DNA of 64,000 bases from Lacimicrobium alkaliphilum (GTDB lineage: Bacteria; Pseudomonadota; Gammaproteobacteria; Enterobacterales; Alteromonadaceae), in assembly GCF_001466725.1 (NCBI RefSeq), contig NZ_CP013650.1, positions 3,658,001-3,722,000 of the forward strand, given 5' to 3'. The notes below the pieces were generated by a model. The model made no database searches and was not told the DNA's origin. It saw nothing but the letters and a program-made list of their open reading frames with translations. Made by a program: the position numbers and the translations under genes. Positions 33,501 through 42,547 of this stretch are shown one piece after another (the first letter of the stretch is position 1; each line of letters starts with the position of its first letter).

Positions 33501-36500
33501 CGTGCCAGTGCATCATAGGTGGTTTGCGTGACCACGCTACTGGCATCGGTTTGCTCAACCGGCTGGCCGGTGGCCGGGTCGGTTTTCTGGTAGCTGTGCA
33601 GGGTTTTGCCCGCACTGGCCTTGACCGAGGTCTGGTACGGGAAGTAGCCATCATTGGCGGTGGTTTGCCCGTTATTACTGTAGTAAATATCGGTCACACG
33701 GTTTTGTGTGGCGGCGCTCATGGCGCTGCCAGTAAAGACTGTGCCGGTGCGGGTGATTTTATTAGGCAGGCCGTAATCGTTATAGATATAGGCGGTGTTC
33801 AGGCTGCTGCCATCGCCACTGACCGTCTGGCTTTGTGGTTTGCGATGGGTGGTATTCCACACCACATCGGTGACCACTACCTGTTGGTTGTTGGTGCCAC
33901 TGGCCGGGGCCGGGCCGGTTTTATGGGTCACTGCATCTTTGGTGACCGTGCGCTGCTTCCAACGTCGTGGCCAGCTTTCATTGGCGTCAGGGTAGTCGGT
34001 AACCGTTTCCACTATCTGGTTAAGCGTATCATCATCCACTTCGCGGGAGCTTTCCAGCACATTACCAAACTGGTCAATATCATTGACGGTATTAGTGACG
34101 GTGGAATATTCCGCAAAGGTGTTGATGTCATACTGTTTGGTCACCGACTGGTAGTTATAAATATGGTACAAGCCGTTGCGGAAATAGCTGGGATTATCGC
34201 GCCAGTCGTTAATTTGCGTTCTAAACGGCGTGGACTGACCCTGTTTATATACCCGCTGTGCAGCAATCTGACTGGTATAGGGGAATTTAACCTCAAACTC
34301 GGTTTCGGTGCTAATGTTGTTGGCATTATCCAGCACCGTGATGCCGGTAAAGCCCCTGAAGCCGCGCCCTTTAAAGTTATAGGTGGCATCGGTATAGCGG
34401 TACTCAAGGCTGTTCAGCCCGCCCACTCCGTTGCTTTGTTCAAACTTAGAGACCGCATACATGCTGGAGGCAAAATTAAAGTGCTGGTTGTCCACCACTT
34501 CCCGCAGCATCTGATAGTAGTTGGCTATTTGCCCGGTAGTCAGAGGCAGGTATTGCCAGCGACTCAGCTTACCGGCACCGTCCTGCACCTGTTCGAGTAA
34601 ATCAATGGCTTTGTAATCTGCACTGCCGGGGCTGGCCTTGTCGGTCGCGCCTAAATTGTGACTGACGTAGACCTTATTTTTGGTTAAGCCCTGCATCGGC
34701 GAGCCGGATGTGGGGGTCACAGAGCAATCGGTTGTATATTCACAGCCGTAGGCAAAAACCAGATCCGGCAGTCCTTTACCAAAACCGTCACTCATAAAAG
34801 CATTATTGGCCGCACCGATAATATCCGTATCTTTAAGTTGAGCCTGGATACTGCCATCTGCTTGTTCTACAAACTGTAACGCCTGGTAGCGATAAATATT
34901 TGTATCCCAAATAGAGCTCATGGAGATACGAGTGCCATCCTGGCCAAAGTAAGAGCCATAATGCGCACTGCCACAGCGGGTTGTTTCCTCTGCAGTTCCT
35001 CCACTACCAATGGGATAATGTCGGAAGGTAAAACAACCGCTGGCAAGGATCTGCTGGTCATCCGGGAACAGCAGCTCATCAACGCCGTCACCATTAATAT
35101 CCGCAACTTTGAATGACTCGGAAAACTTGGGTATCACCTCATAGATAGGCTCCTGAGGCGTTGAAATCGGCGTTTGTACTACCCGGGTTGGTAGCTTGGC
35201 TGCCGGGCCCAAATCAATGGGATCGGTAAACTCTCCATTGCCTTTATTCAGCTTGACCATGAAATACCCGTTTTCATCGGCTATTTGCTGTTCGTACCGA
35301 TCATAGTCGGCAGCAACGTCATCAGCGTCGGCAGTATCACTTCCCATCACTATTGGAGGGGGATTTGGTATAAAACCGCCACCTCCGTCATCACCATCAG
35401 ATAACCCTTGCGCCATCCAGCCCAACCAGTCGGGCAAACCGTCACCATTTACATCAAGCAACATAGAAAAGTCACCGAACTGGCCAAAACCGCCGAAGCT
35501 CAGTTCTTTTTCCACAAACGTGACCGATGAGCCGTCAGCCTGAGTAAGCAATAAGCGCTTCAGGGTAGCGGAACTCTCATGGGGATCCTGGCGGGTCACG
35601 GCCAGATCCGGCAGACCATTACCGTCCATATCGCCCAGATATTGCAGTATCTCATCCGGGCCAATATCCACCATCTCCTGCTCTGATGGATAAGGGTTTA
35701 ATGGGTTTGTACTGTGAAGATATAGACTAACCCTGCCGGAGATAGTCACTCCGCTGCCATTTTTTATTTTGGTTCCCACGACCAGGTCCGGCCAGCCATC
35801 GCCGTTATAATCTGAAGCATTGACCAGATTATCTTCTCTGAACATGTCTGATTGCAGAGTAACGTTCGTACTGACCTGAGTTACAACGTGAGAGGGGTAG
35901 TCCGTCAAACCTATTTTCAGAAATCCATTCTCAACCCACCAGATGTCAGTCCGGCCATCTAAATCAAAATCGGCGTTCACACAGATGGGGCGACCAAGAA
36001 AATAGCTTTGTTCACACGAATTGGTTTGATAGTCATTGATGCCGTTTTGACCCCCTTCGGCGTTGACAAAATAACTGCCCCAATCTCTTACACCATCACC
36101 ATTGATGTCCCCTGCTGCTGCCAGGGTTGTGATATCCGGAACTATTTGACCATCGGTTGGAATAAGCTCATTTCCCTGAGCCGTTTTGAGTTCCTCTAGA
36201 GTAAACGTTGTGTCAGTGTCTGACCAATCAAAGTCTGTTGACTGTCGACAAATGTTGGCGCCCTGATATCCGCATTCGGTAATGCTTTTCAGTAACGAGC
36301 GCTCACTGGCAACGCTGGGCTGGTAGGCGAGGCTGTAATCCCTGACCTTACTACCGGCATACCAGGTTGAAATGGTTTTGAGGCGACGGGTTTGGCGGGT
36401 TTTACCTCCGGCCAGGTACTGTGAGCGCTTATCCGGGCGTGATTCGTAAGCAAAGCGAACCTCCCGATCACCTGCGCCACTGGCATCACCTGTATAGTTG

Positions 36501-39500
36501 ATTTGTTCAAGTAACACTTCCCCGGAACTAACACTGTCGTAACTATAATCAATCCGGTTGCCGCTGAAGTCCATCTCCTTGTCCAATAACCAGCTCATGG
36601 GAAAGAGCTTGCCCTCGGCTCTAATTTTGGCACTTTGGCCGTAATATTGGATATGATTATTGGGCAGATGGACCTCAAAATAAGCAGCGAGGCTGTTGAT
36701 ACTTCCGCCTCGTTGGATAACCCTGACCATGCTATCCAGTTCAGTACGATATTCGGTGCCATTGTTGCCATATACACCGCTAATAGCTTTAAGCCTTTGC
36801 CCATCCAGGCAAAGTTTATCTGTACTTAAATCATATTGAATATCACTGTAGAAACCATCCTGTGCCAGTGTTGAGGGACAACGGGAAATACTGCCGCCAG
36901 CTGACAGGCTGAAGCCCACTCCGGCAATGCCATTACCGCTACGACTGCTGTAACTGAGCGCCACATTCGGTTGCATGCCGGCACGGCCTGGTGGCAGTGT
37001 AATGGGGATCTGATAACCTGCGGCCCCACCGTCAGCGCTGCCGGAGGCAGGTGTGGCGCCGCTGAAATTGCTGGCTGGAGCTGTAGGCGCAGAAAGGTTC
37101 GCATCCGCCACTTCTCCATTGGGCTTCGCCCAATCCGGGTTATCGGCATCAAAGGTAAAAGTCGCTTCAACCATATCACTATCAGCCATGCCGTCTGACT
37201 TAGCTATTGCATAGACTGTGCTGGTAGTGCCTATTTCAATAGGATCCTGATAAAGCTCACCCAAAGACGATGCGTTAAGCGAGTAGTAAATTTGGGCATC
37301 CGGAGTGCTGGTATGTAATGAAACCGTCTGGACTTCTGCATATTGACCGCCATCTGGGGTGAACACCGGAGCCTGCACTTGTTCAGCCTGAGAAAATAAG
37401 ACTGAAACTTGGCAGTCGTCTGTAACGGGCCCAATTGTATAAACATTTTCATCAAGACTGCCAGCACACCCCTCTGCGCTTTCAACTATGTATCCTACCC
37501 CCGGCAAAAGTGCGAAGGACGCCGTTTGCCCTTGTTCTACTTGTTGGCTGGCAGGTTCAATATTTCCCTCTCCTGATATAGAAGTAGTAACCATGTAGAG
37601 TCCGGTAATACTGAATGGCTGGCTGCTCGTAACCAGACTTGGGCCCATATTTGCCTTATAAGCTCGGGCCTTAACTACAGAGTTTGTTTTCAATTCAAAA
37701 GGATCAACGTACTCCGTTGAACTGACTGTCGGAGTTGTACCATCTGTTGTGTAGTACAGTGTTGCCCCTTCCGTTGAAGTGCTCAATGTAACAGTAGCTG
37801 AACCAACAAACTCACCGCCATTGGGGTTAACTGATGGTTGATGGGGTCTAATCGTATATTCTTCAGTTGCAATAGAGCTTGATGTTAACCCTGACTTGAA
37901 AGCCTTTGCCTTTAGGGTCGTATTCGTTGTTATAACAATCGGTGCTGTATATTGACTGCTGCTGGTTGTAGGATTTGCGCCGTTGGTAGTGAAATAAATA
38001 TTTGCACCCGCAGTGGCGGATGATATTTCAATAGTTTTACTGCCAGTATAAGTGCCTGATGTTGGGTTTATAATTGGTTTACCGACTCTTGATAGAGCAC
38101 TGAATGATGCAGACACTGAACAAATGGAGGTAATATTACCCGTAGTATAAGTACCACCCGAAAGTGTACCGCCGCATCCCGTCACATTACTGATCTGATA
38201 TCCACTGCTGGCACTGACTGTGTAGCTGCCTGTATCACCATAATGAATAAGGCGGCTGGAGGGAGAAATACTCCCCCCGGCACCAGAAGTAGCCTTAATA
38301 GTAAAAGGAATATCAACATCACTACTTAACTGCGACCAGGCACAATTACCCGGCAAGCAAACTTTTACCTGCAACTGATATTTCCCTGGTGAAAGGCTAG
38401 GAAAAGTATGACTGCGGCTAGTACCTTTTGAGACCGCATTGCTATAAGTTCCACTGCTTCTCTTGTAACGAACAGCGTAACTGGTTGCCCCCGATACCGC
38501 CGACCAACTGACTGAAATAGCTCCGCCGGTATCATTGACACTTGCGACACTGGCAGAAGGTGCGCCCGGCTTTGCCACAACCTGTACCCCGGAAGACGTA
38601 GGGCTATAATCACCACACCCCAGAGTATTACAGGCCTGAACCTTATAATAATAGGTACCTGTGGGTTTGTTGCGTGTGCTTGAACGGCTTGTTCCCTGAG
38701 CGATCACACCACTTTGTTCACCGGTCAACTTGTAAGAAGTCGCCCCACCAGTACCTGTACCCCAACTGACAGAGTAATTGGTATTGGCAAAGGCTTTGCC
38801 TGGCACAGAAGGCGCACCCGGAGGTGAAGGGGCCTTTAATGTGACGGTTCTCGTTCGCGTACTACCACAACCTACATTTTCAGGGTTGCAGGCACGCACC
38901 TCATAGGTATAAGTTCCTTTACCTCCTGAAGAGGGAGATACCATTGCACTGAAATTACTTTGAGAAGCGTTGGGTTGGGTAACGGTTTTAACGACTGTTC
39001 TCGCTCCGCCCGGTGCAACCTCAGTGATCCGGTATTCACCATTAGGTACAATACCGCCCGCCTTTTGCCACTGAAGTGTGGCGCTGCCGTTTAAGTAAAC
39101 AGAAATTGGGGAAACCGTCAGATTTTGTACCGGGCCAGGGCTGGTATAGACATACACCCTTTTATAAGGGCTCAATGAACTACATTCATGATAACTACAT
39201 ATTTTGTATTTATAGTAGCGGAAGCCATAGGTACTGTGAGTTCGGGTTGTAGTATATCCTTGCCCCAATCCTCCAAACACCTTTGAATAACCTGAACTGG
39301 GACTCGTACTTTCATACAACTCCGGCCATTCAGGTTGGTTTGAACCTGAATGCGGCAACGACATCTGTATGGTATAAGCTTTGTTGACTGGTTGATAACT
39401 TCCACCAGGTAAGGAAGGTGGATCATTCGGAGTGATCGGAGGTTGATAACAATTATCGGTTACCTCTTCTCCCTCTGGTAAGGACTGCAGCGGAGGGCAA

Positions 39501-40534
39501 TCAGGCTGAATAATACCGCCTTCGATAACCCGCGGGATCTCTTCACTGAGACAGATTTTTTCAAATTTCCGGGTAAGGGGAGAATAGGCAAGATCTTTAC
39601 AGCTGTTATCTATCAATTCTCCTTCTACAATAAGATTGCCATCCTGATCCAGCGGCTCTCCATCCTCACTGAAACCGCCGTTCGCATTATACACTCTGAC
39701 CACCTGTACCGGCTCATCAACACTGCTGCCTTCAATATGCACGACGGAATATCTATCCGGATCCCAGTCATAGGAAGCTTGCTTTGGCGTGGGTGAATCG
39801 GTTGGTTGAGCCAGAAGCGTGCCAACTGGCTGCCCTAGCCAAAGGCTATGAGGCTCCAACGCTTGAGCTGACAGCAACAGAATATCCTCAATACCGTTAC
39901 CATCATAGTCATTGATATAGGGGATCCTGATAGCAGAAGAGGGCTCAAGAGTTTGTACAAGCTCCACACCTGACAAGCCCGCGTTACCGGAAGTAAACTG
40001 ATACAGATAGAAGGACTCTCGCTGCACTCCGGTAACCAACACGCTATCAATGCCATCGCCATCATGATCGACGCTTAATAATCCCCTTGTCTGATCAGGA
40101 TTAAAATCAGCCGGTACATCCATGGATAAGGATATAAGATTTTCACTGACTCCTTGATCGGAGCCCAAAGCAATTTTTACGTTAGGATCCTGGGGACTTA
40201 ATTGCGCGATATCGTCAAAACCATCGCCGTTAAAATCACCTGCGACAATTTTCCCGGCTTCGGCCAACGATAAAAGTTGCGGCAAGACTGAGACATCCGC
40301 AAATCGGAAAGTATCTCCTTCCCAACGCCCCAGCACAAGAAATGAGTCGTTATCAGCCGTGCGGCTATGAGAGATCAAATCGGGTAATCCATCACCATTG
40401 AAATCACCAAAAATTTCATAGTGACTCTCGACGGTCCGTTCCTCAAAAAGGATTTCCGGTGTCTGAGACTGGGCAAAAGGAGTGTAGGAGATAAACAGCA
40501 AAAATAACGCTGAAGCAACGAAAGTCCATTTCAT
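30563..40534 (-). CDS. giant SpvB/RHS-repeat polymorphic toxin-like protein
   Basis: A 3,323-residue secreted protein, roughly: signal peptide (1-23); FG-GAP/VCBS repeats with DFNGDG calcium-type loops (about 40-260); fibronectin-III-like modules (about 390-740); a Cys-containing bacterial repeat (about 750-810); chitobiase-C-type repeats (about 815-1120); an SpvB-like region starting ASGSADGGAAGYQIPITLPP (about 1158); more FG-GAP repeats (about 1460-2000); YD/RHS repeats (about 2185-2990); and the core end GRFLSVDP...DPSGY near 3035. The last 287 residues (30563-31426) are a different, AT-richer tail, as in polymorphic toxins with swappable C-terminal effectors. I do not recognise the tail's activity. 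Its architecture combines TcB/TcC-like and surface-adhesion modules. Confidence 0.9.
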   Translation of the reverse strand: MKWTFVASALFLLFISYTPFAQSQTPEILFEERTVESHYEIFGDFNGDGLPDLISHSRTADNDSFLVLGRWEGDTFRFADVSVLPQLLSLAEAGKIVAGDFNGDGFDDIAQLSPQDPNVKIALGSDQGVSENLISLSMDVPADFNPDQTRGLLSVDHDGDGIDSVLVTGVQRESFYLYQFTSGNAGLSGVELVQTLEPSSAIRIPYINDYDGNGIEDILLLSAQALEPHSLWLGQPVGTLLAQPTDSPTPKQASYDWDPDRYSVVHIEGSSVDEPVQVVRVYNANGGFSEDGEPLDQDGNLIVEGELIDNSCKDLAYSPLTRKFEKICLSEEIPRVIEGGIIQPDCPPLQSLPEGEEVTDNCYQPPITPNDPPSLPGGSYQPVNKAYTIQMSLPHSGSNQPEWPELYESTSPSSGYSKVFGGLGQGYTTTRTHSTYGFRYYKYKICSYHECSSLSPYKRVYVYTSPGPVQNLTVSPISVYLNGSATLQWQKAGGIVPNGEYRITEVAPGGARTVVKTVTQPNASQSNFSAMVSPSSGGKGTYTYEVRACNPENVGCGSTRTRTVTLKAPSPPGAPSVPGKAFANTNYSVSWGTGTGGATSYKLTGEQSGVIAQGTSRSSTRNKPTGTYYYKVQACNTLGCGDYSPTSSGVQVVAKPGAPSASVASVNDTGGAISVSWSAVSGATSYAVRYKRSSGTYSNAVSKGTSRSHTFPSLSPGKYQLQVKVCLPGNCAWSQLSSDVDIPFTIKATSGAGGSISPSSRLIHYGDTGSYTVSASSGYQISNVTGCGGTLSGGTYTTGNITSICSVSASFSALSRVGKPIINPTSGTYTGSKTIEISSATAGANIYFTTNGANPTTSSSQYTAPIVITTNTTLKAKAFKSGLTSSSIATEEYTIRPHQPSVNPNGGEFVGSATVTLSTSTEGATLYYTTDGTTPTVSSTEYVDPFELKTNSVVKARAYKANMGPSLVTSSQPFSITGLYMVTTSISGEGNIEPASQQVEQGQTASFALLPGVGYIVESAEGCAGSLDENVYTIGPVTDDCQVSVLFSQAEQVQAPVFTPDGGQYAEVQTVSLHTSTPDAQIYYSLNASSLGELYQDPIEIGTTSTVYAIAKSDGMADSDMVEATFTFDADNPDWAKPNGEVADANLSAPTAPASNFSGATPASGSADGGAAGYQIPITLPPGRAGMQPNVALSYSSRSGNGIAGVGFSLSAGGSISRCPSTLAQDGFYSDIQYDLSTDKLCLDGQRLKAISGVYGNNGTEYRTELDSMVRVIQRGGSINSLAAYFEVHLPNNHIQYYGQSAKIRAEGKLFPMSWLLDKEMDFSGNRIDYSYDSVSSGEVLLEQINYTGDASGAGDREVRFAYESRPDKRSQYLAGGKTRQTRRLKTISTWYAGSKVRDYSLAYQPSVASERSLLKSITECGYQGANICRQSTDFDWSDTDTTFTLEELKTAQGNELIPTDGQIVPDITTLAAAGDINGDGVRDWGSYFVNAEGGQNGINDYQTNSCEQSYFLGRPICVNADFDLDGRTDIWWVENGFLKIGLTDYPSHVVTQVSTNVTLQSDMFREDNLVNASDYNGDGWPDLVVGTKIKNGSGVTISGRVSLYLHSTNPLNPYPSEQEMVDIGPDEILQYLGDMDGNGLPDLAVTRQDPHESSATLKRLLLTQADGSSVTFVEKELSFGGFGQFGDFSMLLDVNGDGLPDWLGWMAQGLSDGDDGGGGFIPNPPPIVMGSDTADADDVAADYDRYEQQIADENGYFMVKLNKGNGEFTDPIDLGPAAKLPTRVVQTPISTPQEPIYEVIPKFSESFKVADINGDGVDELLFPDDQQILASGCFTFRHYPIGSGGTAEETTRCGSAHYGSYFGQDGTRISMSSIWDTNIYRYQALQFVEQADGSIQAQLKDTDIIGAANNAFMSDGFGKGLPDLVFAYGCEYTTDCSVTPTSGSPMQGLTKNKVYVSHNLGATDKASPGSADYKAIDLLEQVQDGAGKLSRWQYLPLTTGQIANYYQMLREVVDNQHFNFASSMYAVSKFEQSNGVGGLNSLEYRYTDATYNFKGRGFRGFTGITVLDNANNISTETEFEVKFPYTSQIAAQRVYKQGQSTPFRTQINDWRDNPSYFRNGLYHIYNYQSVTKQYDINTFAEYSTVTNTVNDIDQFGNVLESSREVDDDTLNQIVETVTDYPDANESWPRRWKQRTVTKDAVTHKTGPAPASGTNNQQVVVTDVVWNTTHRKPQSQTVSGDGSSLNTAYIYNDYGLPNKITRTGTVFTGSAMSAATQNRVTDIYYSNNGQTTANDGYFPYQTSVKASAGKTLHSYQKTDPATGQPVEQTDASSVVTQTTYDALARPVEINVTGQPAQYLGYQNASGNHAIMKVVSRQAGSPESEEHKDLLGRTVHSRTQGFDGSWVKQDVAFNARGLKTSESQPYSASGKGETRYSEFDVLGRTGKKVTTGTHSDLTTTYSYSGLETTINTQPQDGAYLTMSRTYNSLEQLIETVDALNGTTQYLYDAGGNPILIKDANNNSITANYDALGRKRWVIDPNQGRTDFTYNDFGELEKELDANTKSIFYDMDQAGRVTQRIADGSTATFTWDSAQSGCRDGLLCSESENGSSKTYQYDYAARITHTRVTIDGQSYTTQTQYDGNSGKPKALVYPNNLTLGYEYNSTGYLSREYNAQSGYSYRQITAQDHWGNITHALIGDNSGQVESTNQYSAKTGQMLYSQVDSGGLIQYLNYSHYDSYGNLKEQQSLISELNRTESFTYDELQRLTHASTTGTGISFDVDYGYDAVGNIRYKSDYSTNSTSAYQYNTGNNKIKSIALKGGGSVSFGYDQKGNLTTRNGSTGIAYNVFNKPVQINKNGSVSLSYGADLSRVKQVRTTGGTTTTTWYIDKHYEVESQGGSTTQAVYISDVAIIKLSDTDKSIRFTHRDRLGSATTLTDHNGQVVARRHFDAFGAPRGGDWSEQSLVRLPDSESRRGFTGHEHLDEAELIHMNGRVYDYKVGRFLSVDPVIQSPGNSQSINPYSYIMNNPLAGTDPSGYCSAETGTRLKKCVDVEVTDSSSGDTSTKSLNSKHSDFKSHVADFVNSKLGNGAQINAASATMKSGKTMDLMGQATVSQVDNNSFGSFVEGFSSFVESALGNIGSHLPSFPKSDEDSFAGYFWNRVLDGDVRDQLFQIYDGFKNWEGAFIGITFGASYGRRGGTAGGSNTFALGTNGDVVNIITPEVGGQLPGSGGISFIRISVGLNNTVDDLKGFGTSVSGKYGKYSGSATLPKVKMINEYPGVRGSSVPSLEYGRFPILEFGYGHGANGLSLTEGNGMETWRKELW

Positions 40535-40873
40535 AATAAAAATCCATTTATTACTTTTTAATTTCAGTACCTATACAAATACCCAATAGGTATAAGCGAT
40601 AGTTATTATTCAAAGTAGCAGTACTTTCGGCGTATGTAAAATAAAAATCCTCTATTCAATAGTCTCAGATAAATAAACTCTCCTTTCACTATATGAATAT
40701 GATATGCAAATGCCAGAAACCTCAGTTTCGTGCTGACATTGTCATATATACTTATCCTCTCTGCTACATTTGTGTACCAGTTAATATTAAATAAATCAGT
40801 GTCTTATATAACCATCCTCTTCTCGTTTCAGAGTTAGGAGTATTGCAAGAGACAAGGTCTTTTGATCAATGAG
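40535..40873. promoter_or_regulatory. AT-rich upstream region of the RHS gene
   Basis: A 340-base AT-rich gap with no ORF of note. An inverted repeat TACCTAT (40568-40574) / ATAGGTA (40586-40592) lies close to the RHS start and could be an operator or hairpin in the leader. Multiple AT-rich hexamers prevent naming one promoter. Confidence 0.35.
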
Positions 40874-41401
40874 CTACTTACACCACTTATCATGCAGACG
40901 AATGGCGCCATTAAAAGAGTGCGCGGGGATAGGCTGGACCAGCACCTCACCTTTGTTGGAAGTCATGCGGTGAATATACTCCCCCTCACCGGTGGCAATG
41001 CCCACATGGGTGATCACACCTTCAGCCCAGTTGCCGTAGGTGTTTTGCAGAAACACCAAATCGCCGGGTTCAAGGGCATCAATATCATCAATGCGCTGAC
41101 CAAACTCCTCACTGGCCAGTGAATCGGCATGTTCAGGTAGAAGTTTGTCGCCATCACCCAGCAGGTGCCTGTCCCAGGGCTGTTGCGTTTCAAGAGTCGC
41201 AAACTGTTCACCGCAGGCCTTTTTCAGTACTTCACGGGTCCAGTTCATACATTGTTCGGCCTGACCCACCCGGTAAGTCTGATTCTGCCATTTAAGACTG
41301 TGCTGATAGATTTGCTGGCCTGGCTGGTCCGCCATGGTGATAGCTGGCAGCAATAACAGAATAAGCCCAAGGCTAAATATTAAAGGTTTGGCGTATAACA
41401 T
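40874..41401 (-). CDS. NlpC/P60-like secreted cysteine hydrolase
   Basis: About 175 residues from ATG 41401, 9 bases after GAGGA; the in-frame ATG at 41410 touches that site. After a signal peptide (cleavage near TMADQ) the NlpC/P60-like core shows the candidate nucleophile in EQCMNWTREVL (about residue 50), a DLVFLQNTYG turn, and the base in GVITHVGIATGEGEYIHR (about 126-144). Such enzymes cleave murein peptides or other gamma-linked bonds outside the cytoplasm. It is distant from classic NlpC, so substrate is uncertain. It is the last gene of the minus-strand peptidase locus. Confidence 0.75.
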   Translation of the reverse strand: MLYAKPLIFSLGLILLLLPAITMADQPGQQIYQHSLKWQNQTYRVGQAEQCMNWTREVLKKACGEQFATLETQQPWDRHLLGDGDKLLPEHADSLASEEFGQRIDDIDALEPGDLVFLQNTYGNWAEGVITHVGIATGEGEYIHRMTSNKGEVLVQPIPAHSFNGAIRLHDKWCK

Positions 41402-41515
41402 CAGTGGCATTCCTCAGAATCAACGAGTCAGGCCACTATGCGCAGGAATATATTGAAGTAAAAATGAATATCCATCGTCTGATACGATGATATGGGTTGC
41501 AGTCAGAGGCTGTGC

Positions 41516-41803
41516 TTAACCACACTGACTGCTTTCAGTATGCAGGGATGACACCCGAATCTGCAGTTTGCGGTGTGCATGCAACACCGATTTAATTTCT
41601 TTGAGCAAGGAATGGCCCTCTTCAGTCAGCACCGGATCACGACGGCTGCGGTCAAACAGGTTCAGACCGGTTTTATCTTCCAGCTTATGGATCAGGCCGC
41701 TTACTGATGACTGTGCCTTACCTAACCGTCGCGCTGCACCGGAAAAACTGCCTGTTTCCACGGCCGCCATAAAAGCTTCCAACTGTTCGATTGACAAGGC
41801 CAT
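41516..41803 (-). pseudogene. truncated LysR regulator (HTH only)
   Basis: A 95-residue ORF that matches only the LysR N-terminal HTH and linker: MALSIEQLEAFMAAVETGSF, then GAARRLGKAQSSVSGLIHKLE. The effector domain of about 200 residues is missing and the next 100 bases lead directly to another gene. It closely resembles the first 95 residues of the full-length LysR at 49479, so it is probably a decayed duplicate. A short HTH-only protein could still compete for the same operator, so a functional role is not excluded. Confidence 0.75.
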
Positions 41804-41946
41804 AGCACTTCCCTAATAAAGTGAGTAAGAATAATTAGTAAATTATAACAGGAATATTGGAATATTTTATTACAATATGTATCTGCGCAAAAGCGCTATC
41901 AGATGGTTGGTGCACAATTGAAGTTAAACTGCAGAGATTAAAGCGC

Positions 41947-42546
41947 TTATTCAGGCATCACAGGGGCTGTCTCGGGTAAAAAGATATGCAGCCAGAGATC
42001 ATCGCCGCTGCCGTTGTCATTGATGGCATATTCGAATGCCGCCTTTGGGTAGCGAATATTTCTGCCACTGACACTGGTATCGTAGCTGCCCCATTTTTGC
42101 AGGTCCCACTGACCATAAGGGTCATGCACAGTATAGTATTCACCATCATAGTCGGTGACCACAAGGATATGCCCGGGCGGCGTAAACCAGCCATGCACTA
42201 TGGTGGGCTGGCCGCTGCGGGCCTGCTCCTGCAACTGCGCAATGGTGCCCCGGGTTAGTGCCAGATCGCGTAAATTGCTACCCGCTTCTTTTGCCAGGGT
42301 ATTAAAACCTTCAGCCAGATCAGCCACCTGCTGCAGTAAACCAAAACGCTGATACAGGTAATCCGGTGTGCGCTTACCGAGTTGCTCAGGATCGGTCAGA
42401 CCAAAGTAGTCACTGACCATGGCCAGTGATGTGATGTTGCAGGTCGAATCTGGCTTTTGCTGGTTGTCACGCTGGGAATAGTAGGGTACCTCAGCCTGGC
42501 TGAGGGGCGCCAGCAACATAAATGCAATAATAACAGCTCGTAACAT
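41947..42546 (-). CDS. secreted C39-like (papain-fold) peptidase
   Basis: A 199-residue protein from ATG 42546, one base after the stop of the M1 peptidase gene; the longer start overlaps that gene. After a signal peptide (about 1-20) comes a C39_2-type domain: VPYYSQRDN, the candidate catalytic Cys in STCNITSLAMVSDYFG (about residue 35), His in PGHILVVTDYDGEYYTVHDP (about 125), and the Asp of DPYGQWDLQKWG. It is highly similar to the C-terminal domain of the 50840-52705 protein. Likely a secreted or periplasmic peptidase; substrate unknown. Confidence 0.82.
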   Translation of the reverse strand: MLRAVIIAFMLLAPLSQAEVPYYSQRDNQQKPDSTCNITSLAMVSDYFGLTDPEQLGKRTPDYLYQRFGLLQQVADLAEGFNTLAKEAGSNLRDLALTRGTIAQLQEQARSGQPTIVHGWFTPPGHILVVTDYDGEYYTVHDPYGQWDLQKWGSYDTSVSGRNIRYPKAAFEYAINDNGSGDDLWLHIFLPETAPVMPE

Positions 42547-42547
42547 A

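Noticed and set aside
33350..34600. Long plus-strand ORF (416 codons) inside the RHS gene
   Set aside because: It lies wholly antisense to the RHS-repeat region, whose protein is unmistakable. The frame stays open because of repeat codon bias and shows no family or ribosome site.
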